NCBI GenBank assembly: GCA_024709105.1
Contig: JANJXJ010000014.1
Span: 1 to 38,462, forward strand
DNA length: 38,462 nucleotides
Direction of reading: 5' to 3'
Source: Lentimicrobium sp.
Lineage (GTDB): Bacteria; Bacteroidota; Bacteroidia; Bacteroidales; Lentimicrobiaceae
Below, in pieces: positions 18,160 through 27,037 of this stretch (its first letter is position 1; every line of letters starts with the position of its first letter). The position numbers and the translations under genes were made by a program. Under the pieces are notes generated by a model. That model did not search any database, was not told the DNA's origin, and saw only the letters and a list, made by a program, of their open reading frames with translations.

Positions 18160-19041
18160 ATGAAACTGATTGACGGAAAAAAGATTAGCGAAGAAATCAA
18201 GAAAGAGATTGCAATAAAAACTTCGGCCATTATTGATGCCGGAGGCGATCCTCCTCACCTTGCTGCAATACTTGTTGGCGAAGATCCTGCAAGCCAGACT
18301 TACATTGCCAGTAAAGAAAGGGCTTGTCGTGCTGTAGGTATTACATCCAGCATATACCGTTATCCGGCTGATATTTCTGAAGAGCAGCTGCTCGAAGCAG
18401 TTGATTTTTTAAATAACGATGAGGAGATAAACGGGTTTATAGTTCAATTGCCGCTTCCTGCTCATATTGATGCCGACAAGGTTTTGCAGCGCATCAATCC
18501 CGCCAAGGATGTGGATGGTTTTCATCCCATAAATATGGGACGCCTGGCTTTGGGCCTGCCTTCTTACCTGCCCGCAACTCCGGCTGGCATTATGCTCATG
18601 CTGGAGAAGGAAGGCATTGAAACCGAAGGAAAACATTGTGTGGTTCTCGGGCGCAGTAATATTGTGGGTACTCCCATCAGTCTGCTGATGTCGCGCAAAT
18701 CGAACCCCGGCAACAGTACAGTTACCCTTTGTCACAGTAAAACACGCAATCTGTCATCAATCACTGCACAAGCCGATATTTTGATTGCGGCCATCGGTCA
18801 GCCCGGTTTTGTAAAAGCCGATATGGTGAAAGAAGGTGCCGTTGTAATTGATGTTGGAATCCACCGTATTGATGACAGCAGCGAAAAAGGCTACCATATT
18901 ACCGGAGATGTGGATTTTAATTCTGTTGCCCCGAAATGCAGTTACATTACTCCTGTGCCCGGTGGTGTTGGACTGATGACCATTGTGAGCCTTTTACTCA
19001 ACACTTTTAAAGCTTATAACGGCGAAATCTATCCCCGTTAA
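18160..19041 (+). CDS. folD: bifunctional methylenetetrahydrofolate dehydrogenase/methenyltetrahydrofolate cyclohydrolase FolD
   Basis: A 293-residue cytoplasmic enzyme that interconverts 5,10-methylene- and 10-formyl-tetrahydrofolate, using NADP. Tyr48 and Lys52 of the Y-I-A-S-K motif are the catalytic pair. D-V-D-G-F-H-P, the GRSNIVGTP dinucleotide loop and TPVPGGVGLMT near the end are diagnostic. A GTG at 18139 would add seven residues; the ATG at 18160 starts at the normal family N-terminus (MKLIDGK). A weak 5-bp hairpin (18119-18137) lies just upstream. The gene is on the same strand as ffh and may be read through from it. Confidence 0.95.
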   Translation: MKLIDGKKISEEIKKEIAIKTSAIIDAGGDPPHLAAILVGEDPASQTYIASKERACRAVGITSSIYRYPADISEEQLLEAVDFLNNDEEINGFIVQLPLPAHIDADKVLQRINPAKDVDGFHPINMGRLALGLPSYLPATPAGIMLMLEKEGIETEGKHCVVLGRSNIVGTPISLLMSRKSNPGNSTVTLCHSKTRNLSSITAQADILIAAIGQPGFVKADMVKEGAVVIDVGIHRIDDSSEKGYHITGDVDFNSVAPKCSYITPVPGGVGLMTIVSLLLNTFKAYNGEIYPR

Positions 19042-19228
19042 TTTGTAAGCGTTTCTGTTTCTTTAGTTTTTAGTTTATTTTCAGGAAATTCCTGAACCTG
19101 ATAATCTATTATCAACATATTTATAATCATTAGAATAAACTAAATGAGGCTCTATCTTTAAGGTTATCATCAGGTTTCCCTTTTTCTGATTCTTTCTGCC
19201 TTCCTGGAGCAGATAAAATATAAATGCT

Positions 19229-19236
19229 TACATTTG
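19229..19236 (+). promoter_or_regulatory. -7 element upstream of the T9SS cargo gene
   Basis: TACATTTG matches TAnnTTTG; no good -33 TTG is found at the expected distance. It leaves a leader of about 25 bases to the ATG at 19266. Confidence 0.5.
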
Positions 19237-19265
19237 AAAAACAATAACCCTAATAATTTCCCGGA

Positions 19266-20537
19266 ATGAAAGCCGATCGCTTTATTTTGCCATTTCTGGT
19301 TGTCATTTATCTTCAGCTTTTTACTGTAATAAGTGCCAATGCCCAGGTTTACGGGTGTACCGATCCGCAGGCAACCAATTACAATCCCGATGCTACCCAT
19401 AATGATGGCAGTTGTGTTTATCCTCCTACTACAGTTGGACTTACTGTTGTTGTGAATGCCTTACCATCAGCCGTGAATGAGACTTCCGGCCTTCAATACT
19501 GGAACGGCGGTTTCTGGACACACAACGACAGCGGAAATTCGCCTGAACTTTATAAACTTGATACCATAACGGGTCAGGTAATTCAAACCATTACGATTTC
19601 GGGAGTACAAAACATTGACTGGGAAGATATTGCGCAGGATGAACAATACCTTTATATAGGTGATTTTGGCAACAATGCAGGCAATCGCACCGACCTGAGA
19701 GTCCTGAAACTGCAAAAATCACAGATTCCTGCTTCTGGCAATGCTTCAGTCGAACCTGAGATCATTAATTTCAGCTACGGCGACCAGAATACCTTCAAAA
19801 AAGCAAACCGTAACAACGATTTCGACTGCGAAGCCATCATTTCATATGGTGACAGCCTTTACCTTTTCAGCAAAAACTGGGTGAATCAGCAAACAAGATT
19901 TTATGCGCTTTCAAAACAACAAGGCACTTTTGTGATTTATCCCAGAGATTCTTTTAATGCAGATGGACTTATCACCGGAGCAGATGTGCGCAACAGCGGT
20001 GAAATTGCTTTGATTGGCTACAAGAATTACAACCCTTTTATGTGGCTGCTATTTGATTTTCAGTCAGATAATTTCTTTTCAGGGAATAAGCGCCGTATTA
20101 ATTTCAGTGCTGTACTTGGTGTGCAAACAGAAGGGATTGGCTATACTTTTGGTGGGAATGTTTATATTTCTTCAGAGAAAACAGCAGTTAACCCGCCTAA
20201 ACTGTTCAAAACCAATACCAGTCAATGGACCTATCCGGTTATTACTGAAATCGAAGATATGATTCCATTGCCCGGCGATGGAGAAGGTCTGCTGATTTAT
20301 CCAAATCCCAACAACGGAAACTTTAAAGTTAATTTCAGTCAGCAGGCTGGCAGTAATCAGGTTCTGGCTGAATTATACTCAGTAAACGGGGCATTGCTTC
20401 GCAAACATTCATTTCAACCGGTGTTTGGGCCCTCTGAATTCTCATATCATGATATTCCTGACGGCTTTTATGTGCTGAGGTTCTGCTTTGCAGAAAGTGT
20501 TCAGCATGCAAAGTTTCTGGTATGTAACCGCCCTTAA
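19266..20537 (+). CDS. secreted beta-propeller-like protein with T9SS sorting domain
   Basis: A 423-residue exported protein. After a signal peptide (1-26) comes a short calcium-loop-type motif, GCTDPQATNYNPDA (30-43) closing with D-G-S-C (47-50), which is common in surface proteins of Bacteroidota. The middle (about 57-335) has repeated strands resembling a beta-propeller, with L-Y-K-L-D and a D-W-E-D-I segment. The end from about 345, with Y-P-N-P-N-N-G-N-F, is a type A T9SS sorting domain. It should be carried across the outer membrane by the type IX system. Two genes for that system follow directly downstream. No enzymatic motif is seen, and the function is unknown. Confidence 0.75.
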   Translation: MKADRFILPFLVVIYLQLFTVISANAQVYGCTDPQATNYNPDATHNDGSCVYPPTTVGLTVVVNALPSAVNETSGLQYWNGGFWTHNDSGNSPELYKLDTITGQVIQTITISGVQNIDWEDIAQDEQYLYIGDFGNNAGNRTDLRVLKLQKSQIPASGNASVEPEIINFSYGDQNTFKKANRNNDFDCEAIISYGDSLYLFSKNWVNQQTRFYALSKQQGTFVIYPRDSFNADGLITGADVRNSGEIALIGYKNYNPFMWLLFDFQSDNFFSGNKRRINFSAVLGVQTEGIGYTFGGNVYISSEKTAVNPPKLFKTNTSQWTYPVITEIEDMIPLPGDGEGLLIYPNPNNGNFKVNFSQQAGSNQVLAELYSVNGALLRKHSFQPVFGPSEFSYHDIPDGFYVLRFCFAESVQHAKFLVCNRP

Positions 20538-20653
20538 TCTGCTGCCATGCAATTTCTTTGCGGATATTTTTGCTCCTGATTGAGCGTTGACAAGGTCATT
20601 GGGCAATAAATTTTCATTTTTTGCTTTATAATTTTAACCGAATTCCTCCCTTA

Positions 20654-22570
20654 ATGAAACCTTCTGTAATTATTCTTCTCGTGTTTACATTGCTGATGCC
20701 ATGGATGCTGCTTGCTCAGGGCAATTCTGCTTCGCGTGAAGCCAGGTTTCACAGCAAGGCTCTGGAATATTACCATGCTTCTGCTTACGATGAAGCTTTA
20801 AAAGAGCTCGATAAGGTTTTTAAAGCAAATCCGGATTATATTGAATCCTGGCTGCTTGCCGGAGACATACACAGCATCCGGGGAAACAGAGCAGAGGCCA
20901 TCAGATGTTACAAAAGGGCAATTGAAATTGATGAAATGTTCTTTCCACCGGCTTTGTATATCCTGGCAAACCATCAGTTTGTAATGGAGATGTATGCTGA
21001 AAGTGTGGTTAATTATCAAAAATTCCTTTCAAATGCTGATGTCAGGCCATCAGAAAAGGAAAAAGCAGAAAAGAACAAGGAATTGGCAACATTCAGAATA
21101 GCCTCCATGTCGAATCCTGTTTCTTTTGAGCCTGAAAACCTTGGAAATGAAGTAAATACCGAAGGCTATGAATTTGTTAACTACATCAGTGCCGATGGTG
21201 CACAATTGTATCTTACCAGGCGAAGACCGAAAAGTCAACGCAAAGACGAGGATTTTTATGTTGCCCTGAATAATAATGGGAAATGGATAAATGTAACAGA
21301 ATTGGGGCCTCCTGTAAATACTCCTTTAGATGAAGGAGCCATGTGTTTATCGCCAGACGGCCAATTCCTTTTTTATGCAGCTTGCAACCGGCCCGATGGC
21401 TACGGAAGCTGCGATCTCTATGTTGCTGTTAAAAAGGGAGACAGCTGGGGCGAACCGCAAAATCTGGGTCCCTCAGTAAATACTTCATTCTGGGAATCAC
21501 AGCCATCATTTTCGCCCGACGGCAAAACCCTGTATTTTGTGAGCAATCGCCCGGGAGGGTGGGGAAGCAGCGATATATGGATTACTAAGCTTTCAGACGA
21601 TGGCAAATGGTCGCTGCCCGAAAATGCCGGTTCGGTCATTAATACTCCGGATGCAGAGCGGGGCCCGTTTATTCATCCCGACGGGACTACCCTGTATTTC
21701 TCTTCAAAAGGACATACAGGTATGGGCGAAGGAGATATATTCCTGAGCAGGCGATCCGCTTTTGGCGAATGGTCAAAACCGGAAAACCTTGGATATCCGG
21801 TTAATACAAACGCTGATGAAGTCACTCTGGTGGTTGATTTAAAAGGTGAGTATGCCTATATTTCATCAGCAATGGAGGGTGGTTTCGGCCTGACTGACAT
21901 TTACAGATTTAAACTGCCGGCCAGCGCTGCACCATTGGCGGTTACTTATTTAAAAGGTATTGTAACCGACAGTATTACAGGTAAATATCTGGGCGCAGAC
22001 TTTGTCCTGGCTGAAGCCCAAACCAGCGAAGAAATAGTTAAATCGCGATCTGATGCTGCTTCCGGTAGTTTTTTGGTTTGTATTCCTGCCGGAAAACAAT
22101 ACCTGCTTTCTGTTACCAAACCGGGTTACCTTTTCTATTCAGAAAGTTTTCAGTTGACTGGTGAAGCAGATATATTAAAACCTCACATCAGGAACATCAA
22201 ATTGCGCCCGGTAAAACTGGATGAAATTACAGTGCTTGAAAATATCTATTTCGAAACCGATAGCGCAAGGCTGCTTCCCGAATCAAAGGCAGGACTTGAG
22301 GTGCTTTTTGATTTTCTGCGCCGCAATCCATCTGTTAGCATTGAAATTGGAGGACATACCGACAACACCGGCAGTGTTTCACACAACGCAACCCTTAGCC
22401 ATAACCGGGCTAAATCTGTATATATGTACCTGATAGATAGAGGAATATCGGCTGACAGGCTGACCTATAAAGGGTATGGAGCAGAGCAGCCCGTCGCTTC
22501 CAATGAAACTGCCGAAGGCAAAGCCGCCAACCGCAGAACAGAATTCAGAATTACAGGAGGAGCAAAATGA
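20654..22570 (+). CDS. PorE-like OmpA-family protein with TPR and PD40 repeats
   Basis: A 638-residue envelope protein with, in order, a signal peptide (1-22), TPR helices (about 30-145), PD40/WD40-like propeller blades (about 155-420), a carboxypeptidase-regulatory-like domain (about 432-520), and a C-terminal OmpA domain (about 530-632). The propeller shows repeated S-P-D-G and L-Y-F-x-S-N-R-P motifs. The OmpA domain has GGHTDNTG (566-573) and an N-R-R-T-E-F peptidoglycan-binding motif. This is the architecture of the T9SS component PorE, which links the secretion machine to peptidoglycan. Unlike the described PorE lipoprotein, no lipobox cysteine is seen. Homologues with the same layout have other roles in Bacteroidota, but the downstream porQ supports the assignment. 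The ATG at 20654 starts the signal peptide; the TTG at 20621 is not used. Confidence 0.7.
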   Translation: MKPSVIILLVFTLLMPWMLLAQGNSASREARFHSKALEYYHASAYDEALKELDKVFKANPDYIESWLLAGDIHSIRGNRAEAIRCYKRAIEIDEMFFPPALYILANHQFVMEMYAESVVNYQKFLSNADVRPSEKEKAEKNKELATFRIASMSNPVSFEPENLGNEVNTEGYEFVNYISADGAQLYLTRRRPKSQRKDEDFYVALNNNGKWINVTELGPPVNTPLDEGAMCLSPDGQFLFYAACNRPDGYGSCDLYVAVKKGDSWGEPQNLGPSVNTSFWESQPSFSPDGKTLYFVSNRPGGWGSSDIWITKLSDDGKWSLPENAGSVINTPDAERGPFIHPDGTTLYFSSKGHTGMGEGDIFLSRRSAFGEWSKPENLGYPVNTNADEVTLVVDLKGEYAYISSAMEGGFGLTDIYRFKLPASAAPLAVTYLKGIVTDSITGKYLGADFVLAEAQTSEEIVKSRSDAASGSFLVCIPAGKQYLLSVTKPGYLFYSESFQLTGEADILKPHIRNIKLRPVKLDEITVLENIYFETDSARLLPESKAGLEVLFDFLRRNPSVSIEIGGHTDNTGSVSHNATLSHNRAKSVYMYLIDRGISADRLTYKGYGAEQPVASNETAEGKAANRRTEFRITGGAK

Positions 22571-22718
22571 CATTGAAAGATATTCAAAACCTTTTGCCGG
22601 ATTTCAGCAACAAAACGCATTTGTGAGCGTTTAACTTCGCAAAACCCTAAAAATATTGTCAAATTGCAATAAAGTCAACAATCCGGCGTTTTCACACCAT
22701 AAAATGGAATGCCATTGT

Positions 22719-22726
22719 TAATTTTG
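22719..22726 (+). promoter_or_regulatory. -7 element of porQ
   Basis: TAATTTTG matches the -7 consensus. It lies downstream of the ATG at 22709 and upstream of the ATG at 22742, which supports the shorter reading. The -33 region is weak. Confidence 0.5.
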
Positions 22727-22741
22727 CAGACTTATAACTTA

Positions 22742-23824
22742 ATGAGACATCAAGTGACCTTTACTAACAAACTGATCATCCTGAGCATTTTGCTTTTGGC
22801 ATTCAATCTGAATATGAGTGCACAGATTGGTGGTACATCAACCTATCAGTTCCTTAATCTGCCCAATTCGCCCCGTGTTGCAGCCATGGGAGGAAACTTT
22901 GTTGCCATTGCTGACAACGATCTGGCATCGGGGTTGAACAATCCCTCGCTCATCAGCAGCGAAATGCACAATTCCATTTCACTTAACTTTGTCGATTATT
23001 TTTCAGATATTAATTACGGATTTGCCAGCTATTCGAGAACCTACGATAAACTGGGAAGTTTTGCTGCCACCATGCAGTACATCAATTACGGCACATTTAT
23101 TTATACCGACGAAACAGGTGTATTGCCTGAGGTTACCAGCGAGTTTACTGCCGGCGAGTTTGCTTTTGTGCTGGGGTGGGGCCGCCGCCTCGATTCACTG
23201 TTCAGCATTGGTGCCAATCTTAAAGGAATTACTTCTTCGTTTGAAAATTATAATTCTGCCGGTTTCGGAGTAGATGTATCAGGAACCTATCATGCCCGCT
23301 CAGGTTTTACAGCTTCACTGATTGCCCGTAACATCGGAAGACAGTTTTCGGCTTATACCGAACAGAACAATGAGCCATTACCCTTCGAGATTCAGTTTGG
23401 TATTTCCAAGAAGCTGGAACATATGCCATTCAGATATTCGGTGTTGCTCACCAATCTTCAGAAATGGGACCTTACATACAACGATCCGGCCGATACCGAG
23501 ATAGACCCTTTTACCGGTGAAGTTAAGACCAGAAGTAAAGCCGGTGAGTTTGCCGATAAAGCCATGCGGCATGTTGTGCTGGGGGGCGAGTTTATTCCCT
23601 CGCGCAACCTCAGCCTGCGGGTGGGCTACAACTACCAGCGCCGCCAGGAAATGAAAGTTGACAGCAAACGTTCCACCGTTGGATTTTCGTGGGGAATCGG
23701 CCTCAAAGTTTCAAAATTCTCATTCTCATATGCCCGTTCAGCATATCATCTGGCAGGCAGCCCCAATTTCCTGAGTATAGCTTTTAATCTTTCAGAGTTC
23801 GGAAATAACAGGGTGGAGAAGTAA
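22742..23824 (+). CDS. porQ: type IX secretion system protein PorQ
   Basis: A 360-residue outer-membrane beta-barrel protein of the PorV/PorQ group (FadL-like barrel). PorQ is part of the T9SS attachment complex, shuttling cargo to the cell surface together with PorU, PorV and PorZ. After a signal peptide (1-28) the mature protein begins QIGGTSTYQFLNLPNSPRVA, the typical PorQ N-terminus, followed by A-M-G-G-N-F and N-N-P-S-L. Repeated aromatic strands continue to the last residues. Start chosen from the -7 element at 22719-22726. The gene is 171 bases after the PorE-like gene. Family resemblance is strong; PorV would be the alternative. Confidence 0.8.
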   Translation: MRHQVTFTNKLIILSILLLAFNLNMSAQIGGTSTYQFLNLPNSPRVAAMGGNFVAIADNDLASGLNNPSLISSEMHNSISLNFVDYFSDINYGFASYSRTYDKLGSFAATMQYINYGTFIYTDETGVLPEVTSEFTAGEFAFVLGWGRRLDSLFSIGANLKGITSSFENYNSAGFGVDVSGTYHARSGFTASLIARNIGRQFSAYTEQNNEPLPFEIQFGISKKLEHMPFRYSVLLTNLQKWDLTYNDPADTEIDPFTGEVKTRSKAGEFADKAMRHVVLGGEFIPSRNLSLRVGYNYQRRQEMKVDSKRSTVGFSWGIGLKVSKFSFSYARSAYHLAGSPNFLSIAFNLSEFGNNRVEK

Positions 23825-23892
23825 ACACGGCTTCCAAATTCTGCTCCAGTTCTACTGCTTACATTGTGCTCTTAAATCCACTTTCATTTTCG

Positions 23893-23900
23893 TACTTTTG
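23893..23900 (+). promoter_or_regulatory. -7 element of ispH, almost touching the start codon
   Basis: TACTTTTG ends four bases before the ATG at 23905. The expected transcript start falls on or next to the start codon, so the mRNA would be leaderless or nearly so. The nearest -33-like TTG (23864-23866) is at an unusual 26-base distance. Confidence 0.5.
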
Positions 23901-23904
23901 CAGT

Positions 23905-24795
23905 ATGAAAACCGGTGTCCCCATCATTGAAATAGATGCTTCAGCAGGCTTTTGCTCGGGTGTAAACCGTGCCATAAAGATTATTGCCGATAGTCTTGAG
24001 GATGGCAAACCTTTATTCTGCCTTGGAGATGTAGTGCACAACGAAGCCGAACTGCAAAGGTTGGAGAAAAATGGCGCCAGATTTATTGATCATTCTCAGC
24101 TCAGCGAAACTGCATCACGGGTGTTTATCAGGGCACATGGCGAACCTCCAGAAACTTATAATAAATTGACAGGCCTAGGCACTGAAGTGATTGATGCCAC
24201 TTGTCCTGTAGTTCTCCGCCTTCAGCAAAAGATCAGGATTGCCGCTGAAAAATGTTTGCACGAAGGCAGAGGAAAGGTGGTTATTTTCGGGAAACCCGGC
24301 CATCCCGAGGTAATCGGCTTATTGGGACAGGCCCCAGGGAAGATTACACTGATTTCAACCACAGAACAAGCCCGTGAACTGGAAATATCTGGCCCTGTTT
24401 ACCTTTTTGCCCAAACAACCGCCAGCGAAGATATTTACAAAGAAGTTGCTGATATAATAACACGTAAAGCCATATTGAGCGGCACAGAGCCATCTGATGT
24501 TGCTGTTACCAGCAGCATTTGCCGGCAGATGAGTCAGCGTGCGCCGGCAATCAGGGAGTTTGCAGCAAAGCATGATGTTGTTATCTTTGTGAGCGGATCG
24601 GCCAGTTCAAACGGAAAATATCTTTCGGGAATTGCAAAAGAGGTAAATCCACATACCTATGTTGTTTCGGGTGTTAATGAAATCGGCGACTGGTTTGGAG
24701 ATGCAGCTTCTGTGGGTATTTCAGGTGCAACTTCAACACCGCAATGGCTTATGCAGGCTGTTGCCACTCACATTGAAAACCTTTTCACAAAATAA
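23905..24795 (+). CDS. ispH: 4-hydroxy-3-methylbut-2-enyl diphosphate reductase IspH
   Basis: A 296-residue cytoplasmic iron-sulfur enzyme, the last step of the MEP isoprenoid pathway, making IPP and DMAPP from HMBPP. The three cluster-binding cysteines are Cys17 (F-C-S-G-V), Cys100 (A-T-C-P) and Cys206 (S-I-C). The R-A-H-G-E-P-P motif (76-82), the G-H-P-E loop and S-A-S-S-N-G (substrate phosphate binding) complete the active site. Length is normal for the single-domain enzyme. The ATG at 23905 is preferred over 23866, whose extra 13 residues overlap the -7 element. recF starts six bases after the stop. Confidence 0.95.
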   Translation: MKTGVPIIEIDASAGFCSGVNRAIKIIADSLEDGKPLFCLGDVVHNEAELQRLEKNGARFIDHSQLSETASRVFIRAHGEPPETYNKLTGLGTEVIDATCPVVLRLQQKIRIAAEKCLHEGRGKVVIFGKPGHPEVIGLLGQAPGKITLISTTEQARELEISGPVYLFAQTTASEDIYKEVADIITRKAILSGTEPSDVAVTSSICRQMSQRAPAIREFAAKHDVVIFVSGSASSNGKYLSGIAKEVNPHTYVVSGVNEIGDWFGDAASVGISGATSTPQWLMQAVATHIENLFTK

Positions 24796-24801
24796 AAGCA
24801 G

Positions 24802-25926
24802 ATGTATCTCAGGAAAATAACCCTGTATAATTTTAAAAACTACAGCGATGTATCGCTGATGTTTTCTGAGAAGATTAACTGCTTTACCGGTTTGAACGGC
24901 GTTGGAAAAACCAACTTGCTCGATGCCATTCATTATCTCTCTTTTACTAAAAGTTATTTTAATCTTGCTGATAATCAGAATATAAGGCATGGTGAGGAGT
25001 TCTTTGCCATTCACGGCCAGTTTGTAAGAAACGGCAGTGGCACCGATGAGGTAAGCTGTATTTTGCGCCGGAACCAGAAGAAGCAGTTCAAACTCAATTC
25101 CGACGACTATAACCGCATGGCCGATCATATCGGAGTTTTTCCGCTGGTGATGGTTTCGCCTTACGACCGCGACCTGATTAACGAAGGCAGCGAGCTGCGC
25201 CGGAAATACATGGATTCGGTAGTGTCGCAATTCGACAGGCCTTATCTTGAAGACCTTATCGTTTACAATAAGTCGCTGGCACAACGAAATGCTTTGCTGA
25301 AAGATTTTGCTGAAAAGCGTTATTTTGATCAGACCTCACTCGAAATATGGGACGAACAAATGGCCGGACCCGCAGCCCGCATTTTTGCCAGGCGAAGGGT
25401 TTTTGTGGAAGGATTTGTTCCCGTTTTCAGAAAATATTTTGAATTCATCAGTCAGGGGCGGGAGGAAGTTGACATCAGCTATGTTTCTGATCTTGAACAT
25501 GCCGGCCCCCGTGAATTGCTCGATCAGTCGAGGCAGCGCGACCTTGCTGCCCGTTTTACCACCACAGGGGTACATAAAGATGATCTGGAATTTACCATCG
25601 GTGGATATCCGGTAAAGAAATTCGGATCACAGGGGCAGCAGAAATCCTTTGTACTGGCCGTGAAACTGGCACAATTTGACTACACCCAGGGCATAAAAGG
25701 TTATAAACCCATTTTATTGCTCGACGATATATTCGACAAACTTGATGGAGAGAGGGTTTCGCAACTTATTAATCTGGTGGGAGATAACTCATTCGGGCAG
25801 GTCTTTATAACCGATACACAACCCGAAAGAATCTTTAAAATATTTGAGTCTGCCAGCCTTGATCATCGTATATTTGAAGTGTCGCAGGGAAACGTAACTT
25901 TACTTAGCGATGGAAACCCGGTGTAA
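24802..25926 (+). CDS. recF: DNA replication/repair protein RecF
   Basis: A 374-residue SMC-like ATPase that loads RecA at gaps together with RecO and RecR. Walker A is GLNGVGKTN (30-38). The signature helix contains F-G-S-Q-G-Q-Q-K-S, and Walker B is L-L-L-D-D-I-F-D-K-L-D. Length matches RecF. It starts six bases after ispH and is followed after 15 bases by a DUF721 gene, so the three are probably one transcription unit. Here recF is not next to dnaA, dnaN or gyrB, as is usual in Bacteroidota. Confidence 0.95.
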   Translation: MYLRKITLYNFKNYSDVSLMFSEKINCFTGLNGVGKTNLLDAIHYLSFTKSYFNLADNQNIRHGEEFFAIHGQFVRNGSGTDEVSCILRRNQKKQFKLNSDDYNRMADHIGVFPLVMVSPYDRDLINEGSELRRKYMDSVVSQFDRPYLEDLIVYNKSLAQRNALLKDFAEKRYFDQTSLEIWDEQMAGPAARIFARRRVFVEGFVPVFRKYFEFISQGREEVDISYVSDLEHAGPRELLDQSRQRDLAARFTTTGVHKDDLEFTIGGYPVKKFGSQGQQKSFVLAVKLAQFDYTQGIKGYKPILLLDDIFDKLDGERVSQLINLVGDNSFGQVFITDTQPERIFKIFESASLDHRIFEVSQGNVTLLSDGNPV

Positions 25927-25941
25927 CAATTCAGTATAAAA

Positions 25942-26238
25942 ATGCAAAAACGAACCACCAACAACCAGTCACTGCGCGATGTGATTGAAGAGCTGATCAG
26001 CGCTTACCGCATCGGCGACCGCCTGAATCAGGCGAAAGTAATTGGTATGTGGGACAGTGTGGTGGGTAAAATGATAGCACGCGATACCACCCATCTTTAC
26101 ATCAAAAACAAAACCTTGTTTGTTAAGCTTAACTCACCTGCTTTGCGCGAAGAACTGGGATATGCACGTACAAAACTTATTAAATCGCTGAATAAAGCTG
26201 CCGGATCAGAGGTTATTGACGATATTGCATTTATATAG
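25942..26238 (+). CDS. DUF721 (DciA-like) protein
   Basis: A 98-residue protein consisting almost wholly of the DUF721 fold, with K-V-I-G-M-W-D-S-V-V-G and L-F-V-K-L-N-S-P-A-L-R-E-E-L segments typical of the family. DciA proteins load the replicative helicase DnaB in bacteria lacking DnaC or DnaI. This short form has only the core domain. The neighbour recF is usual for DUF721 genes in Bacteroidota. The DciA function is by family; it has not been shown for this short variant as far as I know. Confidence 0.8.
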   Translation: MQKRTTNNQSLRDVIEELISAYRIGDRLNQAKVIGMWDSVVGKMIARDTTHLYIKNKTLFVKLNSPALREELGYARTKLIKSLNKAAGSEVIDDIAFI

Positions 26239-26272
26239 AATCCTCAAAATATAGCAGTTAGCTGAGCACCAC

Positions 26273-26307
26273 GGAATTTTTGAAATTCCATGATAAAATC
26301 ATTTTTT
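26273..26307 (+). terminator. candidate terminator of the ispH-recF-DUF721 unit
   Basis: Two adjacent stems occur 35 bases past the DUF721 stop: GGAATTT/AAATTCC with a three-base loop (26273-26289), and a short TGAT/ATCA stem (26291-26301) followed directly by TTTTTT (26302-26307). The first stem is AT-rich and weak, so confidence is moderate. Confidence 0.45.
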
Positions 26308-26398
26308 ACACTTCAAATTCCGGGTTTCTGAATCAACCCCGCTCTAAAGAATAATCCAAAAACCAGATTCAAACCAAAATCAGGAATTATTGCTTGTG

Positions 26399-27010
26399 TT
26401 ATCTGATATTGCAGAGCAATAGTTTTTCATTTTCAATGGCAGCTTCCAGCTTGTCACCAATAGCTACCGGGCCAACTCCGGCTGGTGTTCCGGTAAAAAT
26501 ATAATCCCCCTGTTTGAGTGTTACAAATTTCGAAACGTAGGCAATTATGCTTTCAAAATCGAAAATCATATCCGCAGAATTGCCTTTTTGCACCCATTCG
26601 CCGTTTTTCAGCAGCCCGAAATTGATATTTTTTAGGTCTGCAAACTCTTCTTTGGGAATAAACCTGCTGACAGGAGCCGAAAAATCAAAAGCTTTGGCCA
26701 TTTCCCAGGGAAGTCCTTTTTCTTTGGCTTTTTGCTGAAGGTCGCGGGCAGTAAAATCAATACCAACTCCAATGCCATCAAAATAACTGCCTGCAAACTG
26801 CGGAAGTATGTTTCGGCCAACCTTGCAAACATGCAGCACAAGTTCCACCTCATAATGAATGTCATTAGAAAAAGGCGGATAAATAAATGGCTGATTATTA
26901 CGCAACTGTGCTGATTCGGGTTTCATAAAGAAAACCGGTTCAGCAGGCACGGGATTGTTGAGTTCACGGGCATGTTCTGTATAGTTGCGCCCTATGCATA
27001 TCATTTTCAT
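26399..27010 (-). CDS. fumarylacetoacetate hydrolase-family protein (acylpyruvase/FAHD1-like)
   Basis: A 203-residue cytoplasmic enzyme of the FAH superfamily. The short form resembles FAHD1/YcgM, which hydrolyses acylpyruvates or decarboxylates oxaloacetate with a Mg ion. The start ICIGRNYTEHARE is typical; probable metal ligands are Glu54 and Glu56 (H-Y-E-V-E) and Asp85 (G-I-D), and Lys106 lies in an A-K-A-F-D motif. The end T-G-T-P-A-G-V-G-P-V is diagnostic. It lies 27 bases after ilvA on the same strand and is probably co-transcribed. The exact substrate is open. Confidence 0.85.
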   Translation of the reverse strand: MKMICIGRNYTEHARELNNPVPAEPVFFMKPESAQLRNNQPFIYPPFSNDIHYEVELVLHVCKVGRNILPQFAGSYFDGIGVGIDFTARDLQQKAKEKGLPWEMAKAFDFSAPVSRFIPKEEFADLKNINFGLLKNGEWVQKGNSADMIFDFESIIAYVSKFVTLKQGDYIFTGTPAGVGPVAIGDKLEAAIENEKLLLCNIR

Positions 27011-27037
27011 GACTTACAGAGTTTGTAGATGAACACT

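Noticed and set aside
24733-25284. 183-codon minus-strand ORF across the ispH-recF junction
   Set aside because: Antisense shadow of the recF coding frame; recF motifs are unambiguous.
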